64,000 bases of DNA. Origin: Bernardetiaceae bacterium (GTDB lineage Bacteria > Bacteroidota > Bacteroidia > Cytophagales > Thermoflexibacteraceae). Within the stretch, counting starts at the first letter, position 1. The number at the start of each line of letters is the position of its first letter. Location of the stretch: the NCBI GenBank assembly GCA_025056255.1, contig JANWVT010000002.1, forward strand, positions 239,531-303,530. The letters run 5' to 3'. The position numbers were made by a program, and so were the translations under genes. Positions 54,960 through 63,959 of the stretch are shown here, in pieces. The notes under the pieces were generated by a model. It was not told the origin of the DNA. It made no database searches and worked only from the letters and a program-made list of their open reading frames with translations.

Positions 54960-56198
54960 ATGATTCAGTACGATTCGTTTACATTAGACAACGGGCTGCG
55001 GGTGTTGGTACACGAAGATCCTTACATTCCTACCGTAGCCATGAATTTGCTGTACGATGTAGGTTCGCGCGATGAACATCCTGAAAAAACGGGTTTTGCG
55101 CACTTGTTTGAGCATTTGATGTTTGGGGGCTCTGCTCACATTCCACAATACGACGAACCGTTGCAAAGAGCAGGCGGAGAAAACAATGCCTTTACTACTA
55201 CCGACATTACTAACTACTACCTCGTGCTGCCTGCTGCCAATATTGAAGTAGGTTTTTGGTTAGAGTCTGACCGGATGTTAGCACTTAGCTTCGAGCCTGA
55301 CGTACTGGAAGTGCAGCGCAAAGTAGTAATTGAAGAATACAAACAACGCTATCTCAACCAGCCCTATGGCGACGCATGGTTACGGCTGCGACCAATGGCA
55401 TACAAGGTACATCCCTACCAATGGGCAACTATTGGGAAAGACATTTCGCACATAGAAAACGCTACGATGGACGATGTGAAAGCATTTTTCTATGCGTACT
55501 ATCGCCCTAACAACGCTATTTTGGCAGTAGCAGGCAATGTGAAGACCGAGCAAATCAAACGGCTTGCGCAAAAATGGTTCGAGCCTATTCCAGTAGGTAA
55601 TGTACCTGCGCGAAAGCTTCCTTGCGAACCCCAACAGACCGAAGCCCGTATCCAGCACGTAGAAGCTAATGTGCCCGTGAGTGCACTCTACAAGGCATGG
55701 CATATGTGCGAGCGCCTCGCTCCTCAGTTCTATGCTACAGACCTTTTGAATGACGTGCTGGGGCGTGGAAAATCTTCCAGACTGTACAGAACCTTAGTAG
55801 AAGAACGTCGCTTGCTCACCTCTGTTAGCGCCAGCATTACTGGTAGCATTGATAGTGGACTATTTGTTATTTCTGCTAAACCGGCTGAAAACGTCAGCTT
55901 AGAACAAGCTGAGCAGGCTATTCTTGAAGTTATTGCCGAACTGCAAACAGAACTGTTGCCAGAAGAAGAATTACAAAAAGTCAAAAACCAAGCAGAAACA
56001 ACTCTTATTTTCAGTGAAATGGAAGTATTAAACAGGGCTATGAATCTTGCTTATGGGGCACTTTTAGGAAATCCTAACTTGGTAAATGAGCAAGCAGAAC
56101 ATATTCAGGCAGTGAGCGTAGAAGACATCCGCCAAGTGGCACAACAAATTTTACACCCTAATAACTGTTCTACACTGTACTATCATGCTAAGCAGTAA
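54960..56198 (+). CDS. M16-family zinc peptidase
   Basis: A 412-residue pitrilysin-family metallopeptidase. The inverted zinc motif HxxEH is intact in FAHLFEHLMFGG, and the third ligand Glu lies in VQRKVVIEEYKQRY. It begins with the family-typical FTLDNGLRVLVHEDPYIPTVAMN. The second half contains the inactive homologous domain, so this is a full two-domain short M16. No signal peptide, so cytosolic by sequence. ATG 54960 gives the standard N-terminus and is preceded by a promoter-like element. It probably trims peptides. Confidence 0.93.
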   Translation: MIQYDSFTLDNGLRVLVHEDPYIPTVAMNLLYDVGSRDEHPEKTGFAHLFEHLMFGGSAHIPQYDEPLQRAGGENNAFTTTDITNYYLVLPAANIEVGFWLESDRMLALSFEPDVLEVQRKVVIEEYKQRYLNQPYGDAWLRLRPMAYKVHPYQWATIGKDISHIENATMDDVKAFFYAYYRPNNAILAVAGNVKTEQIKRLAQKWFEPIPVGNVPARKLPCEPQQTEARIQHVEANVPVSALYKAWHMCERLAPQFYATDLLNDVLGRGKSSRLYRTLVEERRLLTSVSASITGSIDSGLFVISAKPAENVSLEQAEQAILEVIAELQTELLPEEELQKVKNQAETTLIFSEMEVLNRAMNLAYGALLGNPNLVNEQAEHIQAVSVEDIRQVAQQILHPNNCSTLYYHAKQ

Positions 56199-56476
56199 AT
56201 TGTCATCGTTTTCTAATAGAACCCCAAACTAACAGATTTTAACTGCTTTTTTAGCAGCAAAACAAGCTAATACAAATTCGAACAAAATTAGATAGCGCAC
56301 ACTGCAAAAAATAACCTTGATAATCAGTTGCTTACTATTGAAAAACACAACAAGCAAGAACAAGTTAAAAAATTATAGCTTTACTCACTTGCCAAAGCAA
56401 ATAATTTTTTACTATTTCCAAGTCTGTGCCGTATAAGTAGGCGCGTGTATATTGCGTTTTCCGATACTTAATGGCA

Positions 56477-57352
56477 TTATCTGCATTTCATTAACAATAA
56501 ACATCGTTGCAGGCTATCTCTCCAATAGGGAATAGAAATGCCAAATGTTTGCTTAATTTTGGCTTTGTTCATAAGGCTGTAGTGTGGGCGGCGAGCAGGT
56601 GTTGGGTATGCACTTGTGGGGATAGGATACAGCGAAACCTGTATGTTGGCTATTTCAAAAATAGCATGTGCAAAATCATACCACGATGCTGCTCCTTCGT
56701 TGCTGTAATGGTACAAACCATAAGCGGGCTGCTCCTGATGATTGTGGCGTACTACTGCCATAATGGCGTGTGCCAAGTCTTCGGCGAAGGTAGGCGTACC
56801 TATTTGGTCGTCAACAACGTTGAGCGTACCGCGCTGGCGACCTAAGCGCAGCATCGTTTTTACAAAATTATTACCATAGGGCGAATACAGCCAAGAGGTG
56901 CGGATAATCACATGCGGAATGCCCGACTGTTGCAGCAGCAGCTCTCCTTCTCGCTTGCTTTCTCCATAATAATTCAGGGGCGTCGTTGGGTCTTCTTCGG
57001 TTAGTGGCACCGACCGGCTGCCATCGAAAACAAAGTCGGTGGAAATATGCAACATAGCGGTACCATGTGTTTGGCAAGCTGTTGCCAAAAGTTGGACTGC
57101 CTTTGCATTGACAGCATAGGCGCGTTCCCGTTCGCTTTCGGCTTTATCTACTGCCGTATAAGCAGCTGTGTTGATGCACCAAGTAGGCTGATAGCGTTCA
57201 AAATAAGCAGTGATATTTTCGCGCTGTGTAATGTCTAACTCATTTGAGCAAGCAAAAACGAATTCAAAGTCTGTGTAGGAAGGTGCTATGTAGCGTAACG
57301 AACAGCCTAACTGCCCGTTGGCACCCGTAATCAGCAAAACAGGTTTACTCAT
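56477..57352 (-). CDS. rfbD: dTDP-4-dehydrorhamnose reductase
   Basis: A 291-residue SDR enzyme making dTDP-L-rhamnose for surface polysaccharides. Motifs: LITGANGQLGCSLR for NADPH, INTAAYTAVDKAE, HISTDFVFDGS, and the catalytic YYGESKREGE with Tyr and Lys. VVDDQIGTPTFAEDLA is also family-typical. Other rml genes are not adjacent. It overlaps the 3' end of the upstream M1 peptidase gene by eight bases and so is likely coupled to it. Confidence 0.95.
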   Translation of the reverse strand: MSKPVLLITGANGQLGCSLRYIAPSYTDFEFVFACSNELDITQRENITAYFERYQPTWCINTAAYTAVDKAESERERAYAVNAKAVQLLATACQTHGTAMLHISTDFVFDGSRSVPLTEEDPTTPLNYYGESKREGELLLQQSGIPHVIIRTSWLYSPYGNNFVKTMLRLGRQRGTLNVVDDQIGTPTFAEDLAHAIMAVVRHNHQEQPAYGLYHYSNEGAASWYDFAHAIFEIANIQVSLYPIPTSAYPTPARRPHYSLMNKAKIKQTFGISIPYWRDSLQRCLLLMKCR

Positions 57353-59990
57353 TTTTATTGAACATTAGGCGGTAGTAGTCCAGTACGCGTTGGTCTTTTT
57401 CAGCTTTGCGCACGTCTTCCATTAGGGCTTTTACGCCGGGTAGTTCATCAATGAATACCAGTGCTCCGTAAGCCGAGATGCGAACTTCGTGGTTGCTATG
57501 ACGCCGGGCATAATTTGCCAGTATTTGTGCACCTGCTATTTGCACATCCTCAGGCTGCTCACTCAAATAACTTCCAAAATAGTTGAACATGTAACTTAGC
57601 TCATAGCCATTGCGGCGTGCCATCGCTTGTACAAACCACTCAAATTTGTTTTGTACTTTGAAATAGCTGTAAAACTCAGCCAGCGTTTTTACGACCAAGA
57701 AGTTGTTCAAGTGTTCAAACTGCTCTACATAGCTTACTGCATCCTCGCCGCCAGAGTTGGCATAAGCATACAAGGAATTAACCAATACCGTGTAAGAGCT
57801 GTCTTTCATGGTATTGAGAAAGAAAGAGGGCTTGATTTTCCCTGAGAGGGTATTCACAGCAGAAGCGCGCACTAGCGAATGCTCGTCGTTAAGTGCCATA
57901 TTTTTGATGCGGTCAATCAACTCATCGTCTAACTGTTCCATGCTTTCCAGTACTTGAACAGCAAACTGCCGGATTTGCCATGAGCGGTCGGAGAGTGCCT
58001 CTTTGGAGGCTGCAAGTAATACCGATTTGGCTTCGCTGTCATCTTTTTCTTCATCTTGCATTGTTTGCAATGCCTCCAGTGCCTTGCGTCGGGCTAATAA
58101 TTTGTCGGCATATTTTAGCTGGTACAGCCACTCGTCCATGCTTTTTTCGTGGCGGATTACGCCTACTAATTGGGTTTCTCCGTCTAATAATATGGCATCC
58201 GGTTTTTGGGATACCGCAAAGCGAAAAGTTTGTTCGCGTTGGTTTACCTCAATTTTCTGTCTGATTTTCTGTCCATTTATCCAATAATCTAGCATCATGG
58301 GCAGCCGATAGACGGCAGGCGTATAGGTTGTGTCGTGCACTTGTTTTACTTCAACAGTGAGCCATCCATTTTCGTAAGAGTGTTGTACTGCCAACTCGGG
58401 GTGTCCGGGGTGCATAAACCACTGGTCGTAGAACCAGTTCAAGTCCATGCCAGTTACTTCTTCAAAAGCCAGTCGAAGGTCGTGGATTTCTGCTTTGCCA
58501 TACTGATGCTTTTTTAGGTAATAGCGCAGCGAAGCAAAGAAGGCGTCATCTCCCAGAATATGGCGCAACATGTTCAAAATCAGCCCTCCTTTTGCGTACG
58601 AGTGGCTGTCGAACATATCTTCCTTGTTGCGATAGTAGTAGCGAATGAGAGGTTCGCGCTTGGTGTAAGACTCGTTCTGATACTGTTCCCATTCATTCAG
58701 CCAGAACTCGTCGGCTGCATCTTGTCCATACTTGTACTGCTGCCACAAATATTCGCTATAGGTAGCAAACGACTCGTTTAGGGGTAGGTTTGCCCAACTT
58801 TCGCACGTTACCAAATCGCCAAACCAGTGGTGAAAAAGTTCATGAGCAATAATATTGTCCCAATTGTCATCTAACAAATAGCGATTGTCTACCTGCAACT
58901 GCTCCATGAAAACAGAGGCAGAAGTATTTTCCATTGCTCCCGATACGAAGTCGCGCACTACTACCTGTGCATACTTATCCCACGGATAGGGGTAGTCGAG
59001 TAGATTAGAGAAAAATTCCATCATCTCAGGGGTTCGCCCAAAGATAGCACGGGCATAAGGTGCATATTCTGGCTCTACATAATAACTGACCTCCTTGTCG
59101 CGCCACTTGTCCTTAATGACGGCATATTTGCCAACTGCCATCATGAACAAGTAGGGTGCATGTGGCTTGTCTTGTTTCCAGTGGTCGGTGCGGGTACCAT
59201 TGTTGTTAATTTTGCTGCTTACTAACCTGCCGTTGCTAAGCGTAATGAAGGCAGTATCAACGGTGATGAAGATTTCCTGCGTAGTCTTTACATTAGGGGC
59301 ATCAAAGGTAGGAAACCAGCAAGAACTCGATTCTGTTTCGCCTTGTGTCCAGATTTGACGCGGTTTGTGAGGGTCTTCGCCGGTGGGATTGATAAAATAC
59401 AAGCCACGCCGGTCGGTAATAGCTGCACTGCCTTGTGCTGGCAACTCATTGGGCTTAGCTGTGTAGCGAATGCGTAGGGTTAGCACTTCGTTGCGGGTAA
59501 AGGTTTTGCCTAAGCCAATCCGGATTTGCTCGCCGTTGTAGCTATAACCCAGAGGGCGGTTAGGTTTCCCCACAAGCACTATTTCGTGGAGGTCGAAGCC
59601 TTTGGCATCCAGTACTACGCTGTCTTGTGGAAAAAAGTATGGCTGCATGCTGAGTGTTGCTGTGCCATAGAGGTATTGTTTCTGCCAGTCAAACGAAACT
59701 TCTAAAACAGTATGCCGAAGCCGAAACTCGCGCGTTCGCTCGGGATTATAACGCCAGCGCGTAGGTGCCCAAACCCCTACTCTTTCTTTGTCATCAGGCA
59801 ACCAATCTGTTAGCTCTTCGTTGGGTACAGTGGCACTGTCTTCTCCAGCGGCTTGTGTTGTTTTGGTTTTTGCTAAGCCGCTCTGCTGCTGAGTTATCTT
59901 AGGTTGACAAGCATACAGCAGAAAACTGAATAGAAAAGCTATGCTTAAAGTAGCAGCTGTGTTAGGTCGAGCATTCATATGAAGGTTCAT
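57345..59990 (-). CDS. M1-family zinc aminopeptidase, lipoprotein
   Basis: An 881-residue gluzincin aminopeptidase. N-terminal lipoprotein signal ending LLYAC (Cys28, from the start at 59990; a Met at residue 5 is an alternative start). The exopeptidase motif GAMEN (in FVSGAMENTSASV) and zinc motif HELFHHWFGD (His383, Glu384, His387) with Glu406 in NLPLNESFATY are intact. The C-terminal ~280 residues are HEAT-like helical repeats. It likely removes N-terminal residues from peptides outside the inner membrane. Cotranscribed with rfbD. Confidence 0.94.
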   Translation of the reverse strand: MNLHMNARPNTAATLSIAFLFSFLLYACQPKITQQQSGLAKTKTTQAAGEDSATVPNEELTDWLPDDKERVGVWAPTRWRYNPERTREFRLRHTVLEVSFDWQKQYLYGTATLSMQPYFFPQDSVVLDAKGFDLHEIVLVGKPNRPLGYSYNGEQIRIGLGKTFTRNEVLTLRIRYTAKPNELPAQGSAAITDRRGLYFINPTGEDPHKPRQIWTQGETESSSCWFPTFDAPNVKTTQEIFITVDTAFITLSNGRLVSSKINNNGTRTDHWKQDKPHAPYLFMMAVGKYAVIKDKWRDKEVSYYVEPEYAPYARAIFGRTPEMMEFFSNLLDYPYPWDKYAQVVVRDFVSGAMENTSASVFMEQLQVDNRYLLDDNWDNIIAHELFHHWFGDLVTCESWANLPLNESFATYSEYLWQQYKYGQDAADEFWLNEWEQYQNESYTKREPLIRYYYRNKEDMFDSHSYAKGGLILNMLRHILGDDAFFASLRYYLKKHQYGKAEIHDLRLAFEEVTGMDLNWFYDQWFMHPGHPELAVQHSYENGWLTVEVKQVHDTTYTPAVYRLPMMLDYWINGQKIRQKIEVNQREQTFRFAVSQKPDAILLDGETQLVGVIRHEKSMDEWLYQLKYADKLLARRKALEALQTMQDEEKDDSEAKSVLLAASKEALSDRSWQIRQFAVQVLESMEQLDDELIDRIKNMALNDEHSLVRASAVNTLSGKIKPSFFLNTMKDSSYTVLVNSLYAYANSGGEDAVSYVEQFEHLNNFLVVKTLAEFYSYFKVQNKFEWFVQAMARRNGYELSYMFNYFGSYLSEQPEDVQIAGAQILANYARRHSNHEVRISAYGALVFIDELPGVKALMEDVRKAEKDQRVLDYYRLMFNKNE

Positions 59991-60250
59991 GTAAACCAGA
60001 AGACATTTTTAAATAACCGTAGCTGTGTTGCTTTGTAAACTATCTCAGGATACACAGTAGCTCTATTGGTTCAATGTGATGGGTAAAATTACAAAGGCTG
60101 TTTTTTTATTGTTATAATAGCTCTACTGCCAAGTTAAATATTCGTTGGGTTTTACAGGTTTTCTGTAACGTGGAAAAGAGAAGCAAACGATGCTGTTGAG
60201 TTTGTAACAATTGCATCTTTCACTAAGCTTTACCGATTCAGATATTAAAT

Positions 60251-60276
60251 AAAAAAACCCCTTGTAGGGGCTTTTT
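60251..60276. terminator. Bidirectional intrinsic terminator without a gene
   Basis: CCCC/GGGG stem (60258-60261 with 60267-60270) flanked by A7 on the left and T5 on the right, extendable through A-T pairs. It lies inside the gene-free stretch. Confidence 0.65.
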
Positions 60277-60347
60277 GTTAATTTTTTGTTAAACACCTGA
60301 TAAACGCGCAACACAGAACCGAATTTAACGTTAATCAGTTTGTTTTC

Positions 60348-60469
60348 ATTTTCATATTTACTGGTGAGAAAACCTTGGCGGCATCCGCCAAGGCTTTTTT
60401 ATTTTTTGTTGTTTGCAGGTAAAACAAGCGAGGCTCTTTACCAAAATATTTTCACATTTACCGGTGAGA
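60348..60469 (+). repeat. 22-bp direct repeat, 100 bp apart
   Basis: 60348-60369 and 60448-60469 share 20 of 22 bases (ATTTTCAyATTTACyGGTGAGA), the two differences being T/C. One copy sits just before the terminator stem at 60373, the other beyond it. Confidence 0.75.
60373..60405 (+). terminator. Strong plus-strand terminator without an upstream gene
   Basis: A perfect 9-bp GC-rich stem CCTTGGCGG / CCGCCAAGG (60373-60381 with 60385-60393), 3-nt loop, then C and a T-rich tail. No plus-strand gene precedes it; the nearest is on the minus strand. Confidence 0.85.
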
Positions 60470-60804
60470 GCATCAACTTGATTCAAATATATGCACTATA
60501 TAATAAGATGCAAAATTTGCGTTGCATCGAGCGAGGTGTAGTATTTTAAAAAGATATTAAAAATTGGATAAATTTTATGCGTATTCGCAATAAAAAGACT
60601 TTTTGGTAAAGAATTGATAATGAAAGGCTATGGTTTTTGGAAAGCGTCTAAATTTTTCATTTTTAAAAATTTTGTGCAACCTCTTTGGAATTCACATTTC
60701 ACCCAAGCCCAAAGGCTGTTGAAAAGTCATAGTGGGAATTGGGCACAACACAGATTGGATTTTCATTGTTGCTTACCAGTGCCCGCATAAACAATGACTA
60801 CTGT

Positions 60805-61060
60805 CTATTTGGTAATAAGATGTTCCTCTTGTCGTATCGGCGGAATATCGGGTGCAAAAAAGCCATTGTCTTCTGCTAATGCAATCCGATGCTGGTTATC
60901 CTTAATGCGCTTGTTGAAGATTTTGTCGAATATAAGCGTAATAAAATGCTCATATTTTTTCCGGAGAAATCATGTGATGGAAGTCCCTGCGCCGCTTCAA
61001 AGAAGGGTTTTCTAATCGTATTTCTTCTATGAAGGTGAAATTGTTCACCACTTGCCTCAC
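60805..61060 (-). pseudogene. Probable frameshifted gene remnant
   Basis: On the minus strand, a frame reading NNFTFIEEIRLENPSLKRRR then DFHHMISPEK runs into a six-A tract (plus 60955-60960). Dropping one A keeps it open through KYEHFITLIFDKIFNKRIKD and IALAEDNGFFAPDIPPI to a TAG at 60805. Composition looks protein-like on both sides of the tract. An upstream stop (TAA) and the lack of a good start suggest a decayed or truncated gene. The family is not recognised, and a chance frame is possible. Confidence 0.35.
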
Positions 61061-61405
61061 TTGCTTCGATTAGGCAATCCGCATGCTTTCGGTTCTTTTC
61101 GCGGTTTTTTCTTTAAAACCTGATTTGTGTTGTGTCGTAAGCAGTTTTGACTGCTTGGTTTGTCCAGTGGACAAACTCATCTGATTTAATGTGATTGCAA
61201 CTTTTGGGAAAAGTAAAAATGCAGCCGGTAAAACAATTATCATAACTACCGACCATGGAGTAACAGATACGGTTTTTCCGTTGAAAAATAAATTGGGCTG
61301 TTGTTGTCATTTACTGTTACAGTCATACAGGCACAATATCCATCAAGACGGTTAATTCGAGCAAGAACTAAACATTTCTTTGAGAGATGCCGGTGCTTAC
61401 AAGGC

Positions 61406-61429
61406 AAACAATGACCTAAATCATTGTTT
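61406..61429. promoter_or_regulatory. Perfect palindrome, Crp/Fnr-like operator
   Basis: AAACAATGA and TCATTGTTT form a perfect 9-bp inverted repeat with a 6-base spacer. The inner TGA-N6-TCA has exactly the half-site spacing of Crp/Fnr-family operators (Fnr: TTGAT-N4-ATCAA), here ATGA-N6-TCAT. It is 85 bases upstream of the ccoI ATG. Operator function is inferred. Confidence 0.5.
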
Positions 61430-61514
61430 AGAGCAGCGCGTTGTTAGAATTTGCACCTGCAAACTAACAAACAAGCTTCGCTTAAACAGGAATCAGCGCA
61501 AAACAACATTGACA

Positions 61515-63959
61515 ATGGAACCTCTTTCACTTGAACCCAAAAAAGCAACGGCAACTGCCGAAAAGGAATCTTGCTATCACTGCGGCGAAACCTGCGAGGC
61601 AACACCTATTCTCATAGATGAACATCCTTTTTGCTGCCAGGGCTGCGCAACGGTATACGAGCTGCTGCGCGATAACGAAATGTGTCAGTACTACGACATC
61701 GCCAACAAGCCCGGTGCCAACGGCAGGCAGCGCAACAAACAGACCTATCAGTTTCTGGACGATGAAAAAGTAGCGGCGCAACTGCTGGACTTTGCCGAAG
61801 GAACAACCGCCAAGGTGCGTTTCTTTGTACCTGCCATCCATTGTGCTTCTTGCATCTGGTTGTTGGAAAACCTGCAACGATTGGATGCGGGCGTGCTGCA
61901 ATCGCGCGTGAATTTTATGAAACGCGAGGTTTCCGTAACCTTTAACCGCGAGCAAACCTCGCTGCGACAGGTTGCCGAACTGCTAGCTTCACTTAACTAT
62001 CCGCCACTGATTACCTTGGAAGATTCGGACAAACAGCAAAAACCAACGACTGACCGCAGCCTGATTTACAAGGCAGGAGTTGCGTTTTTCTGTTTCGGCA
62101 ATATGATGCTTATCAGCTTGCCCGAGTACCTCACCTTTGGCGACTATGTTGAGGAAAATTTTCGGCAGTTTTTCGGCTATTTGAACATTCTGCTGGCGCT
62201 GCCCGTACTGCTCTACTGTTCGCAGGATTATTTTATTTCTTCATGGCACGCCTTCCGTCAGCGACAAATGAACATAGACGTGCCCATTACGCTGGGTATC
62301 ATCTGCCTGTTTGGTGTCAGCGCTTGGGAAATCCTGAGCGGTACGGGCGCGGGCTACATGGATTCGCTGGGCGGGCTGCTGTTTTTCTTGCTCACAGGAC
62401 GACTTTTTCAGCAAAAAACCTATCAGGCACTGTCGTTTGAACGCGACTACAAATCTTACTTCCCCATTTCCATTACCCTGAAAAAAGACGGCGCAGAGCG
62501 GTTTGTGCAGGTCAGCGAACTGAAAAAAGGCGACCGCATTATGGTACGTCATCAAGAGCTGATACCTGCCGATGCCATTTTGCGCAGTGGCGAAGGACTG
62601 ATTGATTACAGCTTTGTAACAGGTGAAGCCGAGCCCGTTGTCAAAAAAGAAAACGAACTCATTTATGCAGGCGGCAGGCAAGTTGGCGGAGCCATTGAAT
62701 TGGAAGTAGTTAAAGATTTTTCGCAAAGCTACTTGACGCAACTCTGGAACAACGAAATCTTTTCCAAAAATCGCCATACACGCATCCAACAAGTAACTGA
62801 CCGATTCAGCAAAACTTTCACAACCAACGTGTTAGTGGTTGCTTTTGCGGCTGCATTGTACTGGCTGCCGCAGGATACTACTACCGCTTTGCGTGCATTT
62901 ACCTCCGTCTTGATTATCGCTTGCCCCTGTGCCATTGCGCTGGCAGCACCCTATGCGCTGGGAACGGCTTTGCGCTACTTTGGCAGACATCAGTTCTACC
63001 TGAAAAATACGCAGGTGATAGAGCAATTAGCCGCTGCCGATACGCTCGTTTTTGACAAAACGGGCACGCTGACCAATACGCACGAGGCAGAAGTTACTTG
63101 GGAGGGCGCTCCGCTTTCAGCAGAGGAGCAGGCGCAAATAGCAGCGTTGGCTGCCCAATCTACACACCCGTTGAGCAAGGCTATCGCCCGATTTTTAGGC
63201 AAGGGGCAGGCGGTTGCTTTGCAAGCCGTGCAGGAATATGCGGGCAAAGGCATAGAAGGATACGTAGGCAACCACCGACTGCGCATCGGCTCGGCGGCTT
63301 TTGCGGGCGCGGCAGCCGAAAGCTCCGATACACGTTCGGGAGTACATGTCTCGTTCAATGAAGCCCTTCGCGGCAAATTCATTGTTCAAAACCGATTCCG
63401 CGAAGATTTGGACGACATGCTGGCACAAGTAGTCCCCAATTACAAAGTAGCAGTACTTTCCGGCGATGGCGAACAAGAGCGCCCTCGGTTGGAAAAACTT
63501 TTTGCACAGGTGCAAAAACAGGGGCAAGCAAGCATTCCGATGCTGTTTCACCAAAGTCCACACGACAAACTGGCTTTTCTGAAATCTTTACAAGAGGCAG
63601 GCAGTCATCCGGTGATGCTCGGCGATGGGCTGAACGATGCCGGAGCGTTGCGACAAGCCGATGTGGGCATCGCGCTGGCAGAAGATGTGCTGGCATTTTC
63701 TCCTGCTTCCGACGGCATTCTGGATGCTCGTGCTTTCCCAAAACTGCCTCAGTTTCTGCATTTTTCCAAACAGGCAGTTTGGGTAGTGAAGGCATGCTTT
63801 GCCCTTTCGTTGTGCTACAACGCCGTCGGGTTGAGTTTTGCCGTGCGCGGCGACCTCTCGCCCGTAATTGCCGCTATCCTCATGCCGCTAAGTTCTGTTT
63901 CGGTAGTAGCTTTTGCTACGCTGATGACCCGCTACAAAGCCTCACAACTGCTGCGATAA
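61515..63959 (+). CDS. ccoI: Copper P1B-type ATPase for cbb3 oxidase assembly (CcoI/FixI-like)
   Basis: An 814-residue heavy-metal ATPase. The N-terminal cysteine-rich domain (CYHCGE and CCQGCATVYELL) is typical of CcoI/FixI proteins that supply copper to cbb3 cytochrome oxidase; next comes an HMA domain with CASC (Cys110/113). The membrane part has the CPC motif at 470-472 (IIACPCAIALAAP); the catalytic domain has the phosphorylated Asp514 in DKTGTLT, the HP motif in STHPLSKA and the hinge GDGLNDA. ATG 61515 (MEPLSLEPKK) is preferred; the upstream in-frame extension would cover the palindromic operator. In Bacteroidota ccoS and ccoN usually follow; the window ends 41 bases later. It is visibly richer in G+C than the preceding spacer. 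Confidence 0.93.
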   Translation: MEPLSLEPKKATATAEKESCYHCGETCEATPILIDEHPFCCQGCATVYELLRDNEMCQYYDIANKPGANGRQRNKQTYQFLDDEKVAAQLLDFAEGTTAKVRFFVPAIHCASCIWLLENLQRLDAGVLQSRVNFMKREVSVTFNREQTSLRQVAELLASLNYPPLITLEDSDKQQKPTTDRSLIYKAGVAFFCFGNMMLISLPEYLTFGDYVEENFRQFFGYLNILLALPVLLYCSQDYFISSWHAFRQRQMNIDVPITLGIICLFGVSAWEILSGTGAGYMDSLGGLLFFLLTGRLFQQKTYQALSFERDYKSYFPISITLKKDGAERFVQVSELKKGDRIMVRHQELIPADAILRSGEGLIDYSFVTGEAEPVVKKENELIYAGGRQVGGAIELEVVKDFSQSYLTQLWNNEIFSKNRHTRIQQVTDRFSKTFTTNVLVVAFAAALYWLPQDTTTALRAFTSVLIIACPCAIALAAPYALGTALRYFGRHQFYLKNTQVIEQLAAADTLVFDKTGTLTNTHEAEVTWEGAPLSAEEQAQIAALAAQSTHPLSKAIARFLGKGQAVALQAVQEYAGKGIEGYVGNHRLRIGSAAFAGAAAESSDTRSGVHVSFNEALRGKFIVQNRFREDLDDMLAQVVPNYKVAVLSGDGEQERPRLEKLFAQVQKQGQASIPMLFHQSPHDKLAFLKSLQEAGSHPVMLGDGLNDAGALRQADVGIALAEDVLAFSPASDGILDARAFPKLPQFLHFSKQAVWVVKACFALSLCYNAVGLSFAVRGDLSPVIAAILMPLSSVSVVAFATLMTRYKASQLLR

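Larger units (their letters stand above)
59991..61514. other. Long intergenic stretch (1.5 kb)
   Basis: Between two divergent genes (M1 peptidase and ccoI) with no convincing intact gene. It contains two intrinsic terminators (60251, 60373), a 22-bp direct repeat exactly 100 bp apart, an inverted repeat GATGCAA/TTGCATC at 60507-60528, a likely frameshifted gene remnant on the minus strand (60805-61060) and a palindrome at 61406-61429. Terminators without genes in front of them suggest small transcripts. Confidence 0.6.

Noticed and set aside
56199..56476. Possible small gene or RNA between the M16 gene and rfbD
   Set aside because: AT-rich, no coding frame of note; only a 5-bp hairpin (CTGCT/AGCAG) without a clear terminator tail.
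60794..61015. 73-codon plus-strand frame
   Set aside because: Antisense to the more protein-like minus-strand remnant; no family features.
61113..61310. 65-codon minus-strand frame upstream of the probable pseudogene
   Set aside because: Unusual composition (many Cys, Thr, Phe) and no recognisable motif; considered as the 5' part of the decayed gene, but the join cannot be supported.
61380..61514. 45-codon upstream extension of ccoI
   Set aside because: Covers the palindromic operator and reads unlike the family N-terminus; ATG 61515 gives a normal CcoI start.
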